Below, in pieces: positions 1 to 6,345 of a stretch of DNA of 7,317 nucleotides. This stretch comes from Candidatus Magasanikbacteria bacterium CG_4_10_14_0_2_um_filter_41_10 (GTDB lineage Bacteria > Patescibacteriota > Patescibacteriia > Magasanikbacterales > UBA922): contig PFPJ01000017.1 of assembly GCA_002792995.1 (NCBI GenBank), forward strand, positions 1 to 7,317, read 5' to 3'. The notes under the pieces were generated by a model. The model had not been told where the DNA came from. It did not search any database and worked only from the letters and a program-made list of their open reading frames with translations. Position numbers and translations under genes: made by a program. Positions within the stretch are counted from its first letter, which is position 1, and each line of letters starts with the position of its first letter.

Positions 1-576
1 CTGAGCAGTAGAAAATCCACGTCCTTCGGATCCACCTTGATCAAGTGATTTTCCTGTAATCACGCCGGGATCTTCCTTCCCAATAATTTTTTCAAATTCG
101 TCTCGCATCCACCCCATGATTTGTGGTGTGGTATATACATCTGGTGCAGGCACATCTTTGTCAGACCCTAGGACCATCCACAATTTTTTCATGTATCCTC
201 GAGAGAGTCGTTCGAGTTCTCCTTCTGACAATTCTTTTGGATTGACAATCACACCACCTTTTGCACCACCCATAGGAATATTCACGGTTGCACATTTGAT
301 CGTCATCCAAAATGACAATGCTTTTACTTCATCCACCGTGACATTCCAATGATAGCGAATACCACCTTTGTACACGCCGAGAGAATTGTTGTACTGACTT
401 CGGTAACCGGTAAAAATTTTTACCGTACCATTATCCATGACCACAGGAATAGCAACCTCGATAAACCTATCTGGCTGTTTCAACATGGTATGAATACGTT
501 CATCGAGACTGATGTAGCCAGCAGCTTTATCAAGCTGTTCCATGGCATTGAAAAATGGATTTGATACTTCTGACAT
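1..576 (-). CDS. gdhA: Glutamate dehydrogenase (Glu/Leu/Phe/Val dehydrogenase family), N-terminal 192 residues, cut by window edge
   Basis: Reversible NAD(P)-dependent oxidative deamination of glutamate to 2-oxoglutarate and ammonia, a cytosolic, normally hexameric enzyme. The frame is open from the ATG at 574-576 to base 1, giving 192 codons with no stop. Seen in the translation: the substrate-binding stretch KGGIRYH (about residues 70-76), MTIKCA with the second substrate lysine (K94), the family active-site signature IPMGGAKGGVIVNP with catalytic K106, and PAPDVYT with the catalytic aspartate D146. These fit the dimerisation/substrate domain (ELFV_dehydrog_N). The nucleotide-binding domain would lie off the left edge; full family members have about 410-450 residues. 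The start is chosen because the family N-terminus fits and an in-frame TAG lies at 598-600; only a TTG (595-597) lies between. No SD precedes it. The gene follows the DUF4349 gene after 80 bp on the same strand. Glutamate specificity is inferred from K70/K94. Confidence 0.93.
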   Translation of the reverse strand, partial: MSEVSNPFFNAMEQLDKAAGYISLDERIHTMLKQPDRFIEVAIPVVMDNGTVKIFTGYRSQYNNSLGVYKGGIRYHWNVTVDEVKALSFWMTIKCATVNIPMGGAKGGVIVNPKELSEGELERLSRGYMKKLWMVLGSDKDVPAPDVYTTPQIMGWMRDEFEKIIGKEDPGVITGKSLDQGGSEGRGFSTAQ

Positions 577-602
577 ATGCCAAAATGTTATATTCAACTA
601 AT

Positions 603-634
603 AAAGAGGAGCTCCACCTAGGATACTCCTCTTT
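603..634 (-). terminator. Hairpin between the DUF4349 gene and gdhA, possible weak terminator
   Basis: Perfect 9-bp inverted repeat: AAAGAGGAG (603-611) and CTCCTCTTT (626-634), with a 14-nt loop that itself contains the palindrome CCTAGG. On the minus strand it lies 23 nt after the DUF4349 stop codon. The stem ends in TTT and is followed by ATTAG, so the U-tract is poor. It may be a weak terminator for the upstream gene or a leader structure in gdhA mRNA. I found no convincing gdhA promoter between it and the gdhA start, which leaves read-through from upstream possible. Confidence 0.45.
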
Positions 635-656
635 CAGAGAACTGTGCAACTGGGGA

Positions 657-1610
657 TTATTGCTGTGTTTTTCTATACCAACGTCGCACCACCCACAAAA
701 TAAGGATGAGGACAATCCACAACGGGATATACACAGCTACCCAAATGAGCACATCAACAATTTTTTTACCAAGGTCTTGAAGTCCTCTCAACGCATCTTT
801 TACCGTTGCAAGGGGCTTCCATGTATCCCCTTTGTCAAGGACTGGCAACTGTTCTGGATTGGTAGAAAGATATACGGTCAATGAAGAAAAAGCAGCACTT
901 TCTTTCAGATATTTCATACGTCCTTCCATACTTTCAATTTGTCCACGAACATTTGTCAATTCACGTTGTACTGCCAAGATGTCTTCTATCTTTGTTGCCT
1001 GCTTCATGATTGACAAAAATTGTGTTTCTGACGCTTTCAAATTGTCCAGTCGTGCTTGCAAGTCCACATATTCTTCTGTTACATCCTGACCATCAGTGCG
1101 TTCACTTTGGACTTCTCCCAGAGCTCTGACCGTACCAAGATTGGTATCAAAAACGTTTGCAGGAATACGAATCACCACAGACCCTGTTGGATCATTGTAA
1201 TATGTGTCTATTTCACTCGTCACGACAAATCCACCTTTGTCTGTAGCAAATTGTTTTATCTGCCCCACAGCCACCGAGACATTGTCTACCAAAATTGACA
1301 TACTTCCATTCTTTATCACCAACCGTTCTGCTGCGGGCATATCCACAGCGACAGATCCACTGTCTGGTGAAAGTGCGAGGGTTGGTATCATAGCATATTC
1401 TTCGTTTGCAGCACTCTTTTTGGAAACAGCATAGGTGTTATTATCTTCTCTCATCATAGACGGTTCGCCCGCACTCTGCCCCATCATTCCTTCTCCATCA
1501 TAATAATGCGGAACATATTGAGTGTTATACCAAAAAAGGAGCCCCACGAGGACAACGATGCCAGAAATAATGGCAATTTGTTTTCTCTGTGGATGTTGTT
1601 GAAAAAGCAT
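657..1610 (-). CDS. DUF4349 domain-containing membrane protein
   Basis: A 317-residue envelope protein of unknown function. A short basic N-terminus precedes a membrane helix at about 11-28 (IAIISGIVVLVGLLFWYN). A low-complexity, Met/Ser/Asp-rich linker (30-90) follows, then the DUF4349 region from about 94 to 309. Family hallmarks visible: RLVIKNGSMSILVDN, IRIPANVFD (148-155), DVTEEYVDLQARLDNL (176-191), a predicted coiled coil at about 178-240, and a second membrane helix at about 284-308 with a basic tail WYRKTQQ. Topology would place the domain outside the cytoplasm between two membrane anchors. There is no lipobox cysteine after the first helix. The ATG at 1608-1610 is supported by a promoter just upstream (1639-1667) giving a leader of about 20 nt; no SD is present. 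It sits between trxA and gdhA, each separated from it by a hairpin, so it is probably its own transcript. Family assignment is strong; no molecular role can be given. Confidence 0.9.
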   Translation of the reverse strand: MLFQQHPQRKQIAIISGIVVLVGLLFWYNTQYVPHYYDGEGMMGQSAGEPSMMREDNNTYAVSKKSAANEEYAMIPTLALSPDSGSVAVDMPAAERLVIKNGSMSILVDNVSVAVGQIKQFATDKGGFVVTSEIDTYYNDPTGSVVIRIPANVFDTNLGTVRALGEVQSERTDGQDVTEEYVDLQARLDNLKASETQFLSIMKQATKIEDILAVQRELTNVRGQIESMEGRMKYLKESAAFSSLTVYLSTNPEQLPVLDKGDTWKPLATVKDALRGLQDLGKKIVDVLIWVAVYIPLWIVLILILWVVRRWYRKTQQ

Positions 1611-1638
1611 ATAATATTGTTACATGAATACTGCAAGT

Positions 1639-1667
1639 AGTATACCCCTGTGCATGTAAAATTACAA
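1639..1667 (-). promoter_or_regulatory. Sigma70-like promoter for the DUF4349 gene
   Basis: On the minus strand, TTGTAA (1662-1667) is followed after a 17-nt spacer by TATACT (1639-1644). Transcription would start near 1632, leaving a leader of about 21 nt before the ATG at 1610. The -35 overlaps the end of the region that terminates trxA, so the two units are back to back. TATACT also occurs in the infB promoter. Confidence 0.6.
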
Positions 1668-1669
1668 AA

Positions 1670-1700
1670 ACAAAAAATCGACATAATGCCGATTTTTTGT
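1670..1700 (-). terminator. Intrinsic terminator of trxA
   Basis: Read on the minus strand, ACAAAAAAT-CGGCA, loop TTA, TGTCG-ATTTTTTGT forms a continuous stem with one G-U pair, followed by TTTTGTAATTTT. It lies 18 nt after the trxA stop. The wobble pair exists only in the minus-strand RNA (an A-C mismatch on the plus strand), which supports minus-strand use. Confidence 0.7.
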
Positions 1701-1717
1701 ACTCGTACATAATCGAG

Positions 1718-2044
1718 TTATGAAAGATGTTTTTCAATCACAGCCTTGAGTCGATCTTTTGGAACGCCTCCGACTACCGTATCGACGACCTCTCCACCTT
1801 TGAAGACGAGAAAGGTTGGGATACTCATGACGCGGTATTTGCCTGCAATGGTCTGATTTTCGTCAACATTGAGCTTGCCGACTTTTACTTTGTCTTCACC
1901 AAATTCTCCTGCGAGTTCTTCGACAACAGGTCCCATTTGTTGACAAGGGCCACACCAGGGAGCCCAAAAATCGACAAAGACAGGAACTTCCGACTTGAGC
2001 ACATCGGCATCAAAGCTGTCGTCGGTAAATGTATGTTGTGCCAT
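1718..2044 (-). CDS. trxA: Thioredoxin
   Basis: A 108-residue cytosolic thiol-disulfide oxidoreductase, full length for the family. It reduces protein disulfides and is recharged by thioredoxin reductase, which is not in this window. Seen: the active site W30-C31-G32-P33-C34, the buried aspartate D25 in FVDFWAPWCGPC, the thioredoxin fold sequence VKVGKLNVDEN, and the cis-proline P76 in SIPTFLVFKGG, followed by the VGG turn. There is no signal peptide. The ATG at 2042-2044 gives the normal N-terminus; no SD is present. It has its own terminator downstream and follows the infB terminator, so it is a single-gene unit. A dyad overlaps its likely promoter (2068-2103), hinting at regulation. Confidence 0.97.
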   Translation of the reverse strand: MAQHTFTDDSFDADVLKSEVPVFVDFWAPWCGPCQQMGPVVEELAGEFGEDKVKVGKLNVDENQTIAGKYRVMSIPTFLVFKGGEVVDTVVGGVPKDRLKAVIEKHLS

Positions 2045-2067
2045 ATAAGTATATATTAAAGACTAAC

Positions 2068-2103
2068 GACCTAGAGCATAGCACATGGTCTAGGTCATGG
2101 AAA
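2068..2103 (-). promoter_or_regulatory. Likely trxA promoter overlapped by an operator-like dyad
   Basis: Minus strand: TTTCCA (2098-2103), 17-nt spacer, then an extended -10, TGC-TATGCT (-10 hexamer 2075-2080), giving a start near 2068 and a leader of about 24 nt. A perfect 8-bp inverted repeat, GACCTAGA (2068-2075) and TCTAGGTC (2089-2096), spans the -10 element. Inside it a further CAT/ATG pairing follows a G-G mismatch, so the whole is a near-palindrome of 29 bp. This geometry is typical of a repressor site, but it could instead be an RNA hairpin. A second -10-like TATACT (2048-2053) is too close to the ATG unless the message is leaderless. Confidence 0.45.
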
Positions 2104-2131
2104 GTGTGGATACATTCACATACTTTTAATC

Positions 2132-2168
2132 AAAAAACAGCTGATAGTATTGCTATCAGCTGTTTTTT
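2132..2168 (-). terminator. Strong intrinsic terminator of infB
   Basis: Perfect 16-bp inverted repeat, CAGCTGATAG with its complement CTATCAGCTG flanked by A6 and T6, and a 5-nt loop (2148-2152). In the minus-strand RNA the GC-containing stem is followed by TTTTTTGATT. It lies about 10 nt after the infB stop. It would also stop plus-strand transcription, but there is no plus-strand gene to the left. Confidence 0.92.
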
Positions 2169-2179
2169 TTCTTCTTTCT

Positions 2180-4225
2180 TTATTGCGTATTCAATTCAAG
2201 CTTTCGTTCTTTCTTTTCCACTTCGTACGCTTCAAGGATATCTCCTTTTTCGATCTTTACCTTTCCTTCATATCGAATACCACATTCTGTTCCTTGTGGA
2301 ACTTCTTTTACTTGAGAACGTCCACTTTGCAATTCGATGAGTGTTCCTTTTCCTATTTCCTCGCCATCACGCTTGACACGAACTTTTGCGTCCTTTTTCA
2401 ATTTTCCTGTTTCGACACGTCCACCAACAGTCATTGCTTTTTTATCTGTTCGGAAGACAGCGAGAACTTTCATATTTCCAAGTTCATGAACAATACTTTC
2501 ACTTTCGAGAAGCTGTTCCAATTCTTCATGCACCCAGTCGATAAAATCGTAAATCAATGTATATTGTTTAAATGGAATATTTTTCTCCCTCATACTCACC
2601 TCTGCGGTGCTGGTAGGTTTTACATTAAACCCAATCACTGTGGCACCAGAACCTTCTGCTGTAGCAACATCATTCTCAGAAATATTTCCCAATCCTTTTC
2701 CGACAATACGGACAGCAACTTCATCATGCTTGAATCGATCGAGAGAACCGATAAGTGCTTCAAGACTCCCAAGCACATCTGCTTTCACAACGATATTCAA
2801 GGTATGTTTCTTTTCATCATGTTCATCATCCCCTTGAGTATGATGATGTGATGACAAGATCATACGTTCTGCTCCTGTCTGTTGTGTCTTTTTTTGTTTT
2901 ATATCAATTGGTGTCGCGTGCTCAGCCTTTGTCAAATCCAAAATATCTCCGATCGTAGGTGCTACTTTGAATCCAATAATTTGTGCAGGGACTGACGGTC
3001 CGGCAGTTGCAATTTCTGCACCAGTATCATTTCTCATCGCGCGCACGCGTCCATAAATCTCTTCTCCGATAATCAAGTTGTCACCTTTTTTGAGAGTACC
3101 TGACTGAACGAGAATAGTAGCAACAGGCCCCATACCTTTATCGACATGAGATTCTATCACGGTACCCACAGCAGGCATGTATGGATCTGCTTTGATATTG
3201 TCTTCATTCATATCAGCGACAAGCAGGAGTGTGTCGAGAAGTGCATCAATATGCAAATTATTTTTTGCAGAAATTTGAACCATAGGGATATCTCCTCCCC
3301 ACTCTTCTGATTGAACCCCTTTGCCAGAAAGTTCTGTCATGGTACGTGCAGGGTCAGCACCTTCTTTATCCATTTTGTTGATAGCAACAATGTATGGAAT
3401 TTTTGCTGCTTTGACAATTTGGATGACTTCTTCTGTCTGTGGTTTTACTCCGTCATCGGCAGCAACAATAATAATAGCCAGATCAGCAACTTTGGCACCA
3501 CGACTACGCATGACAGTAAATGCTTCATGCCCTGGTGTATCAATAAAGGTAATAGGTCGCTCGTCCCCTGTCTTTGGATCTTTCCAGATAGCCTGATATG
3601 CACCGATATGTTGGGTAATACCACCTTTTTCTCCACTTGCAATATGAGCTTTTCGAATGGTATCAAGCAACGTAGTCTTTCCATGATCAACATGCCCCAT
3701 CACCACCACGACCGGTGGACGACGTTCCATATGTGACGCTTTGTTGAGAGCGGATTCAAGTGTTATTTCAAGCGCTTCCTCTTTTACTTCATGTGCTTTT
3801 TCTTTTGAATCTTCTTTTTGTGTAAAAAATCCCAATTCTTCTGCCATAATCGCAGCAGTCTCATAATCAATATCTTGATTTTGATTTGCCAAAATACCAT
3901 TTTTCATCAATTCTTTGATGACTTCTGTTACAGACAAATTGAGTCTTTCTGCAAAATCCTTTACCATGAGACGATCCGGAAGTGTGACAGTCTCTCCTGA
4001 TTCTTTTCTCAATTCACGTTCTTTCTTTTTTTTCTCGTCTTGTTCTAGTTGTTTTTTCTTATCAAGATCCCGTTTTATAAATTTCCATTTTCGCATTACC
4101 AATTCAGCCGTTCGATCATCAATCTTGATTGCTTTTTGTCCAATATCAAAACCGTACTCCGGAAGAATATCGAGAAGCTCTTTGGTATTGGTTCGAAGGC
4201 GTCTGGCGAGTTCGGTAACGTTCAT
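2180..4225 (-). CDS. infB: Translation initiation factor IF-2
   Basis: GTPase that brings fMet-tRNA to the 30S subunit and promotes 50S joining. 681 residues, shorter than the roughly 740-890 of many bacteria because the N-terminal region is compact. Domains in order: an IF2_N module (1-50, MNVTELARRL...), a Lys/Glu-rich helix (50-78), a second IF2_N module (about 82-135), the GTPase domain from about 170, domain II (about 350-440), the IF-2 domain III (about 475-565) and the C-terminal fMet-tRNA-binding domain IV (about 575-672). GTPase motifs are complete: G1 GHVDHGKT (177-184), G3 DTPGHE (229-234), G4 NKMD (283-286), G5 SAK (319-321). The linker before domain III is unusual: SHHHTQGDDEHDEKKH. 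The ATG at 4223-4225 is supported by a near-consensus promoter giving a leader of about 24 nt without an SD. Monocistronic by its terminator. In many bacteria infB sits with nusA and rbfA; here it does not. Confidence 0.98.
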   Translation of the reverse strand: MNVTELARRLRTNTKELLDILPEYGFDIGQKAIKIDDRTAELVMRKWKFIKRDLDKKKQLEQDEKKKKERELRKESGETVTLPDRLMVKDFAERLNLSVTEVIKELMKNGILANQNQDIDYETAAIMAEELGFFTQKEDSKEKAHEVKEEALEITLESALNKASHMERRPPVVVVMGHVDHGKTTLLDTIRKAHIASGEKGGITQHIGAYQAIWKDPKTGDERPITFIDTPGHEAFTVMRSRGAKVADLAIIIVAADDGVKPQTEEVIQIVKAAKIPYIVAINKMDKEGADPARTMTELSGKGVQSEEWGGDIPMVQISAKNNLHIDALLDTLLLVADMNEDNIKADPYMPAVGTVIESHVDKGMGPVATILVQSGTLKKGDNLIIGEEIYGRVRAMRNDTGAEIATAGPSVPAQIIGFKVAPTIGDILDLTKAEHATPIDIKQKKTQQTGAERMILSSHHHTQGDDEHDEKKHTLNIVVKADVLGSLEALIGSLDRFKHDEVAVRIVGKGLGNISENDVATAEGSGATVIGFNVKPTSTAEVSMREKNIPFKQYTLIYDFIDWVHEELEQLLESESIVHELGNMKVLAVFRTDKKAMTVGGRVETGKLKKDAKVRVKRDGEEIGKGTLIELQSGRSQVKEVPQGTECGIRYEGKVKIEKGDILEAYEVEKKERKLELNTQ

Positions 4226-4256
4226 AAATTATTCGTATACTTATAACGATGTGAGG

Positions 4257-4285
4257 AGTATATAGGGTATCTTCAGAAAAGTCAA
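4257..4285 (-). promoter_or_regulatory. Near-consensus sigma70 promoter for infB
   Basis: Minus strand: TTGACT (4280-4285), exactly 17-nt spacer, TATACT (4257-4262). Each hexamer differs from consensus at one position. The start would be near 4249, giving a leader of about 24 nt. It is divergent from the promoter at 4303-4331; the two -35 elements are only 17 nt apart. Confidence 0.8.
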
Positions 4286-4302
4286 TATCTTAGCGAAAAA
4301 AT

Positions 4303-4331
4303 TTGCAATTATATTCTTCCTCTGCTACATT
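4303..4331 (+). promoter_or_regulatory. Probable promoter for the 84-residue membrane protein
   Basis: TTGCAA (4303-4308), 17-nt spacer, TACATT (4326-4331), with a start near 4338 and the SD at 4351-4356. It is the first plus-strand signal of the GC-rich block and is back to back with the infB promoter. The same -10 hexamer, TACATT, appears in the proposed antiporter promoter. Confidence 0.5.
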
Positions 4332-4360
4332 CTATTTTATGCTCACAAAAAGGGGGAACT

Positions 4361-4615
4361 TTGAGAGCATTGTCGCGTTCCAGCAAGCGACTGCGATGGC
4401 AAATCAACATCGTCTTCTTCCTTTGTATCATCGTGCTCGTCACGCTGAAAAAGAGGAAGGAAGATGGCATGGCCTGGAAATTGGCCTACGCCCTCTTCTG
4501 GATGATGGTGGCATGCCTCGCCATTCTGGCAATACTGACACCGTTCGATGAGATCATCGTCTTTGTCCTGCTCACCATATTAGTTCTCAAGGAACTCTTC
4601 CTGAGCAAACGATAA
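4361..4615 (+). CDS. Small three-helix membrane protein of unknown function
   Basis: 84 residues, not recognised as a known family. A basic N-terminus (RSSKRLR) leads into helix 1 (about 15-29, INIVFFLCIIVLVTL). A charged loop KKRKEDG follows, then helix 2 (about 38-59) and helix 3 (about 64-81, ending KELFLSKR). By the positive-inside rule the N-terminus and the first loop both look cytoplasmic, so helix 1 may be re-entrant or the topology unusual. The start is the TTG at 4361-4363, 4 nt after AGGGGG (4351-4356). A rival frame from the ATG at 4339 has no SD and a sequence with little secondary-structure logic, whereas this frame shows the C-ending codons (ATC, GTC, CTC, TTC) also seen in the antiporter. 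Preceded by a promoter and followed by a long terminator hairpin, so it seems to be its own unit. A role with the antiporter is possible only by proximity. Confidence 0.72.
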   Translation: MRALSRSSKRLRWQINIVFFLCIIVLVTLKKRKEDGMAWKLAYALFWMMVACLAILAILTPFDEIIVFVLLTILVLKELFLSKR

Positions 4616-4678
4616 GGATACGCATCTTCGCAAACTGCCACAAAGGATTTTGGAGGCTAAGGGAGGAAGAATAACAAG

Positions 4679-4739
4679 ACTACCCGAAGCCATCACATCT
4701 TCTCAGCATAAGAAGATGTGATGGAGGCGGGTAGTTTTT
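4679..4739 (+). terminator. Long terminator hairpin after the small membrane protein
   Basis: Outer stem ACTACCCG (4679-4686) with CGGGTAGT (4728-4735), a 3x3 internal loop, then a perfect 14-bp inner stem CCATCACATCTTCT (4690-4703) with its complement (4711-4724) and a 7-nt loop, followed by a T5 run (4735-4739). A 22-bp interrupted stem is much longer than an ordinary terminator. The region from the stop (4615) to here, 4616-4678, holds no gene I can support. Confidence 0.75.
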
Positions 4740-4754
4740 GTGTATAAACATATA

Positions 4755-4801
4755 TTGACGAATACCATTTTCCCGAGTACATTGACTGACTGTACACGGG
4801 A
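4755..4801 (+). promoter_or_regulatory. Probable antiporter promoter with a dyad over the -10
   Basis: TTGACG (4755-4760), 17-nt spacer, TACATT (4778-4783); start near 4790. An inverted repeat, TCCCGAGTACA (4771-4781) and TGTACACGGGA (4791-4801), with one A-A mismatch and a 9-nt loop, covers the -10 and the start site. This suggests a repressor operator, or a 5' hairpin on the RNA. If correct, the antiporter message has a leader of about 190 nt. Confidence 0.45.
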
Positions 4802-4976
4802 GGGCTCTGTACGTATGTGTAGTGCTTCTTTTTTTTGAAGGAGTACTGCCGTTCATTACAATACAGGCAAAAACTTTTTTGACAATACCTTTCGGGTAGC
4901 GAGAAGTGTATATACTTTATATATTGCTTGCTACTCGAAAGGGTGACGTACAACTACGGGGAGGTCCCGTGGACGT
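4784..4976 (+). promoter_or_regulatory. Long structured leader region of the antiporter gene
   Basis: About 190 nt with no convincing gene. It contains a T8 run (4829-4836), an AAGGAG at 4838-4843 with no start codon at a usable distance, and a 16-bp inverted repeat with two G-U pairs: CCTTTCGGGTAGCGAG (4888-4903) and CTTGCTACTCGAAAGG (4927-4942), around an AT-rich 23-nt centre containing TATACT. Next to the gene, ACGGG (4956-4960) pairs with CCCGT (4966-4970), placing the SD GGGGAGG (4958-4964) in a stem-loop. These could form an RNA switch controlling translation; the inverted repeat could instead be a protein site. I do not recognise a known riboswitch class in it. Confidence 0.4.
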
Positions 4977-6299
4977 GTGTCGCGCTGGCATTGGGAGAAA
5001 CTAGTCTTGCACGATAACATCGGTAACCAGATGCTCTGGATCGGCGGTGCCATGATGGCAGCTGCCGTGTTCGGGGCCGTCGCCAAGCGCGCCAAGCAAC
5101 CCAAAGTGCTGGGTGCGCTGATCGCAGGACTGGCGATCGGCATCATCTTCACCAACACGGAGCTTCTGCATAGCATCCGTGCAGGCAAAGGTACGGAGCT
5201 GATCTCCGGCTTGGCCGAAATCGGTGCAATGCTCCTGCTCTTCAAGGCAGGCATGGAGGGGAACCTTCTCAGTATTCTTCGCGATGCGAAGTTCGGCTGG
5301 AAGGTAGCAGTCATCGGCGTCATCATGCCCATGGGTGGCGGATTTCTCTACACCTACTACGCCATGGATACCCACTGGGCCATCGCGTTGTTCCAGGGTG
5401 GTGTCTTCGCCGCAACCAGTGTCGGCATCACGGCAGCCGTGCTCACGGAGCTCGGCGTCCTGAACAAGGACTTCGCCAGAGTCATCATTAGCGCAGCCGT
5501 CATCGACGACGTCCTTGGACTCATTGTCTTGACGGTCTGTCAGGGCTTCGCGACTGGTGGTGAAACTGATGCACTTCAGCTCGCTACGCAGATCGGTGGT
5601 GCGATTCTGTTCGTGATCGCCATCCCTCTGATTGGTCACTATCTTGCAGGCCGGGTACTCAGAACCTTCAACAAGGTCGACCCAGAAGCAAGCGAGGCTA
5701 TCATACTGGGGTGGATGTTCATCTACGGAGCAGGGGCCATCTTCTCAGGTCTCGCGGCAATCGTCGGCGCATACTTTGCCGGCGTTGCGCTGGAGGAGGT
5801 CTACTTCACTCGTGATGGCAAGCGGCACCAGAGCAAGGAAGTGGAACACTTCATCGATAGAGTCATCATCGGGTTCGCTCCTGTGTTTTTCGTCTACGCA
5901 GGATGCGTGGTCAATCCCGAGGTGTTCCTCAATCCAGTGGTATTGAAGCATGGACTATTCTTCACCCTGATCGCCATGGCAGGCAAGCTCTTTGCAGGTC
6001 TCGTTGTTCCTCGAGGACAACGCATGATCGTCGGCGTCGGCATGGCCCCACGCGGTGAGGTAGGAATCATCTTCGCCACGATTGGACTTTCGACTGGAAT
6101 ACTCTCGCAAGAGCTGTTCGGTGCAAGCATGATCATGGTACTCCTCACAACACTGGTGACTCCACCACTCTTGGGGGCCATGATCTCCAAGCGACAACCA
6201 ACCGAGATCATTCCACTACGGTCCATGGGCGTCAGCATGAGGATCGTCCCAGAAAGGGGGCACGACCCGCACGACGTCGAAGCCGACGCTGACGCCTGA
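4977..6299 (+). CDS. CPA2-family cation/proton antiporter (NapA/KefB-like membrane domain)
   Basis: 440-residue integral membrane protein expected to exchange Na+ or K+ for H+ across the cytoplasmic membrane. It consists of one Na_H_Exchanger domain with about 12-13 hydrophobic segments. Seen: the unwound-helix motif ATSVGITAAVL (146-156), the paired aspartates of the ion site in AAVIDDVLGLIVL (D177-D178), the GK lysine (K337) corresponding to the NapA salt-bridge lysine, and MAPRGEVGIIFATIG (356-370). The DD pair is typical of electrogenic transporters. There is no RCK/TrkA_N or USP domain; instead it ends in a short polar tail rich in His/Asp/Glu (RGHDPHDVEADADA). The GTG start at 4977-4979 lies 12 nt after GGGGAGG (slightly long); an in-frame stop lies at 4944-4946. 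The first strongly hydrophobic stretch begins near residue 19, so a later start (ATG at 5031) is possible. Codon use is GC-rich compared with the flanking minus-strand genes. Ion specificity cannot be read from the sequence. Confidence 0.93.
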   Translation: MSRWHWEKLVLHDNIGNQMLWIGGAMMAAAVFGAVAKRAKQPKVLGALIAGLAIGIIFTNTELLHSIRAGKGTELISGLAEIGAMLLLFKAGMEGNLLSILRDAKFGWKVAVIGVIMPMGGGFLYTYYAMDTHWAIALFQGGVFAATSVGITAAVLTELGVLNKDFARVIISAAVIDDVLGLIVLTVCQGFATGGETDALQLATQIGGAILFVIAIPLIGHYLAGRVLRTFNKVDPEASEAIILGWMFIYGAGAIFSGLAAIVGAYFAGVALEEVYFTRDGKRHQSKEVEHFIDRVIIGFAPVFFVYAGCVVNPEVFLNPVVLKHGLFFTLIAMAGKLFAGLVVPRGQRMIVGVGMAPRGEVGIIFATIGLSTGILSQELFGASMIMVLLTTLVTPPLLGAMISKRQPTEIIPLRSMGVSMRIVPERGHDPHDVEADADA

Positions 6300-6345
6300 C
6301 GTCATCCGCACCAAACAACGCACCACCTGACTCGGAGGGACAGAC

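Noticed and set aside
2150..2851. Open frame of 233 codons on the plus strand
   Set aside because: Antisense to infB and runs through its terminator; Phe/Cys/Ser-rich product typical of a shadow frame.
4339..4551. Alternative 70-codon frame from the ATG at 4339 overlapping the small membrane protein
   Set aside because: No SD, and codon third positions do not show the C-bias seen in the overlapping 84-codon frame, which has clear membrane helices.
4879..4916. TTGACA (4879-4884) with TATACT (4911-4916) as the antiporter promoter
   Set aside because: The spacing is 26 nt, too far from 17; no -10 at 15-19 nt. Kept only as a possible unusual geometry.
4693..4953. Open frame of 86 codons on the minus strand covering the gap before the antiporter
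   Set aside because: Starts at TTG without an SD, runs through two inverted repeats and the terminator stem, and has Tyr/Ser/Lys-rich sequence without structure logic.
4784..4976. Fluoride riboswitch in the antiporter leader
   Set aside because: The conserved fluoride-switch blocks as I know them are not visible; without a covariance search I do not call any known class.
5001..5639. Open frame of 212 codons on the minus strand
   Set aside because: Antisense to the antiporter, whose transmembrane motifs and conserved residues are unmistakable; the minus-strand product is Asp/His-rich shadow sequence of GC-rich codons.
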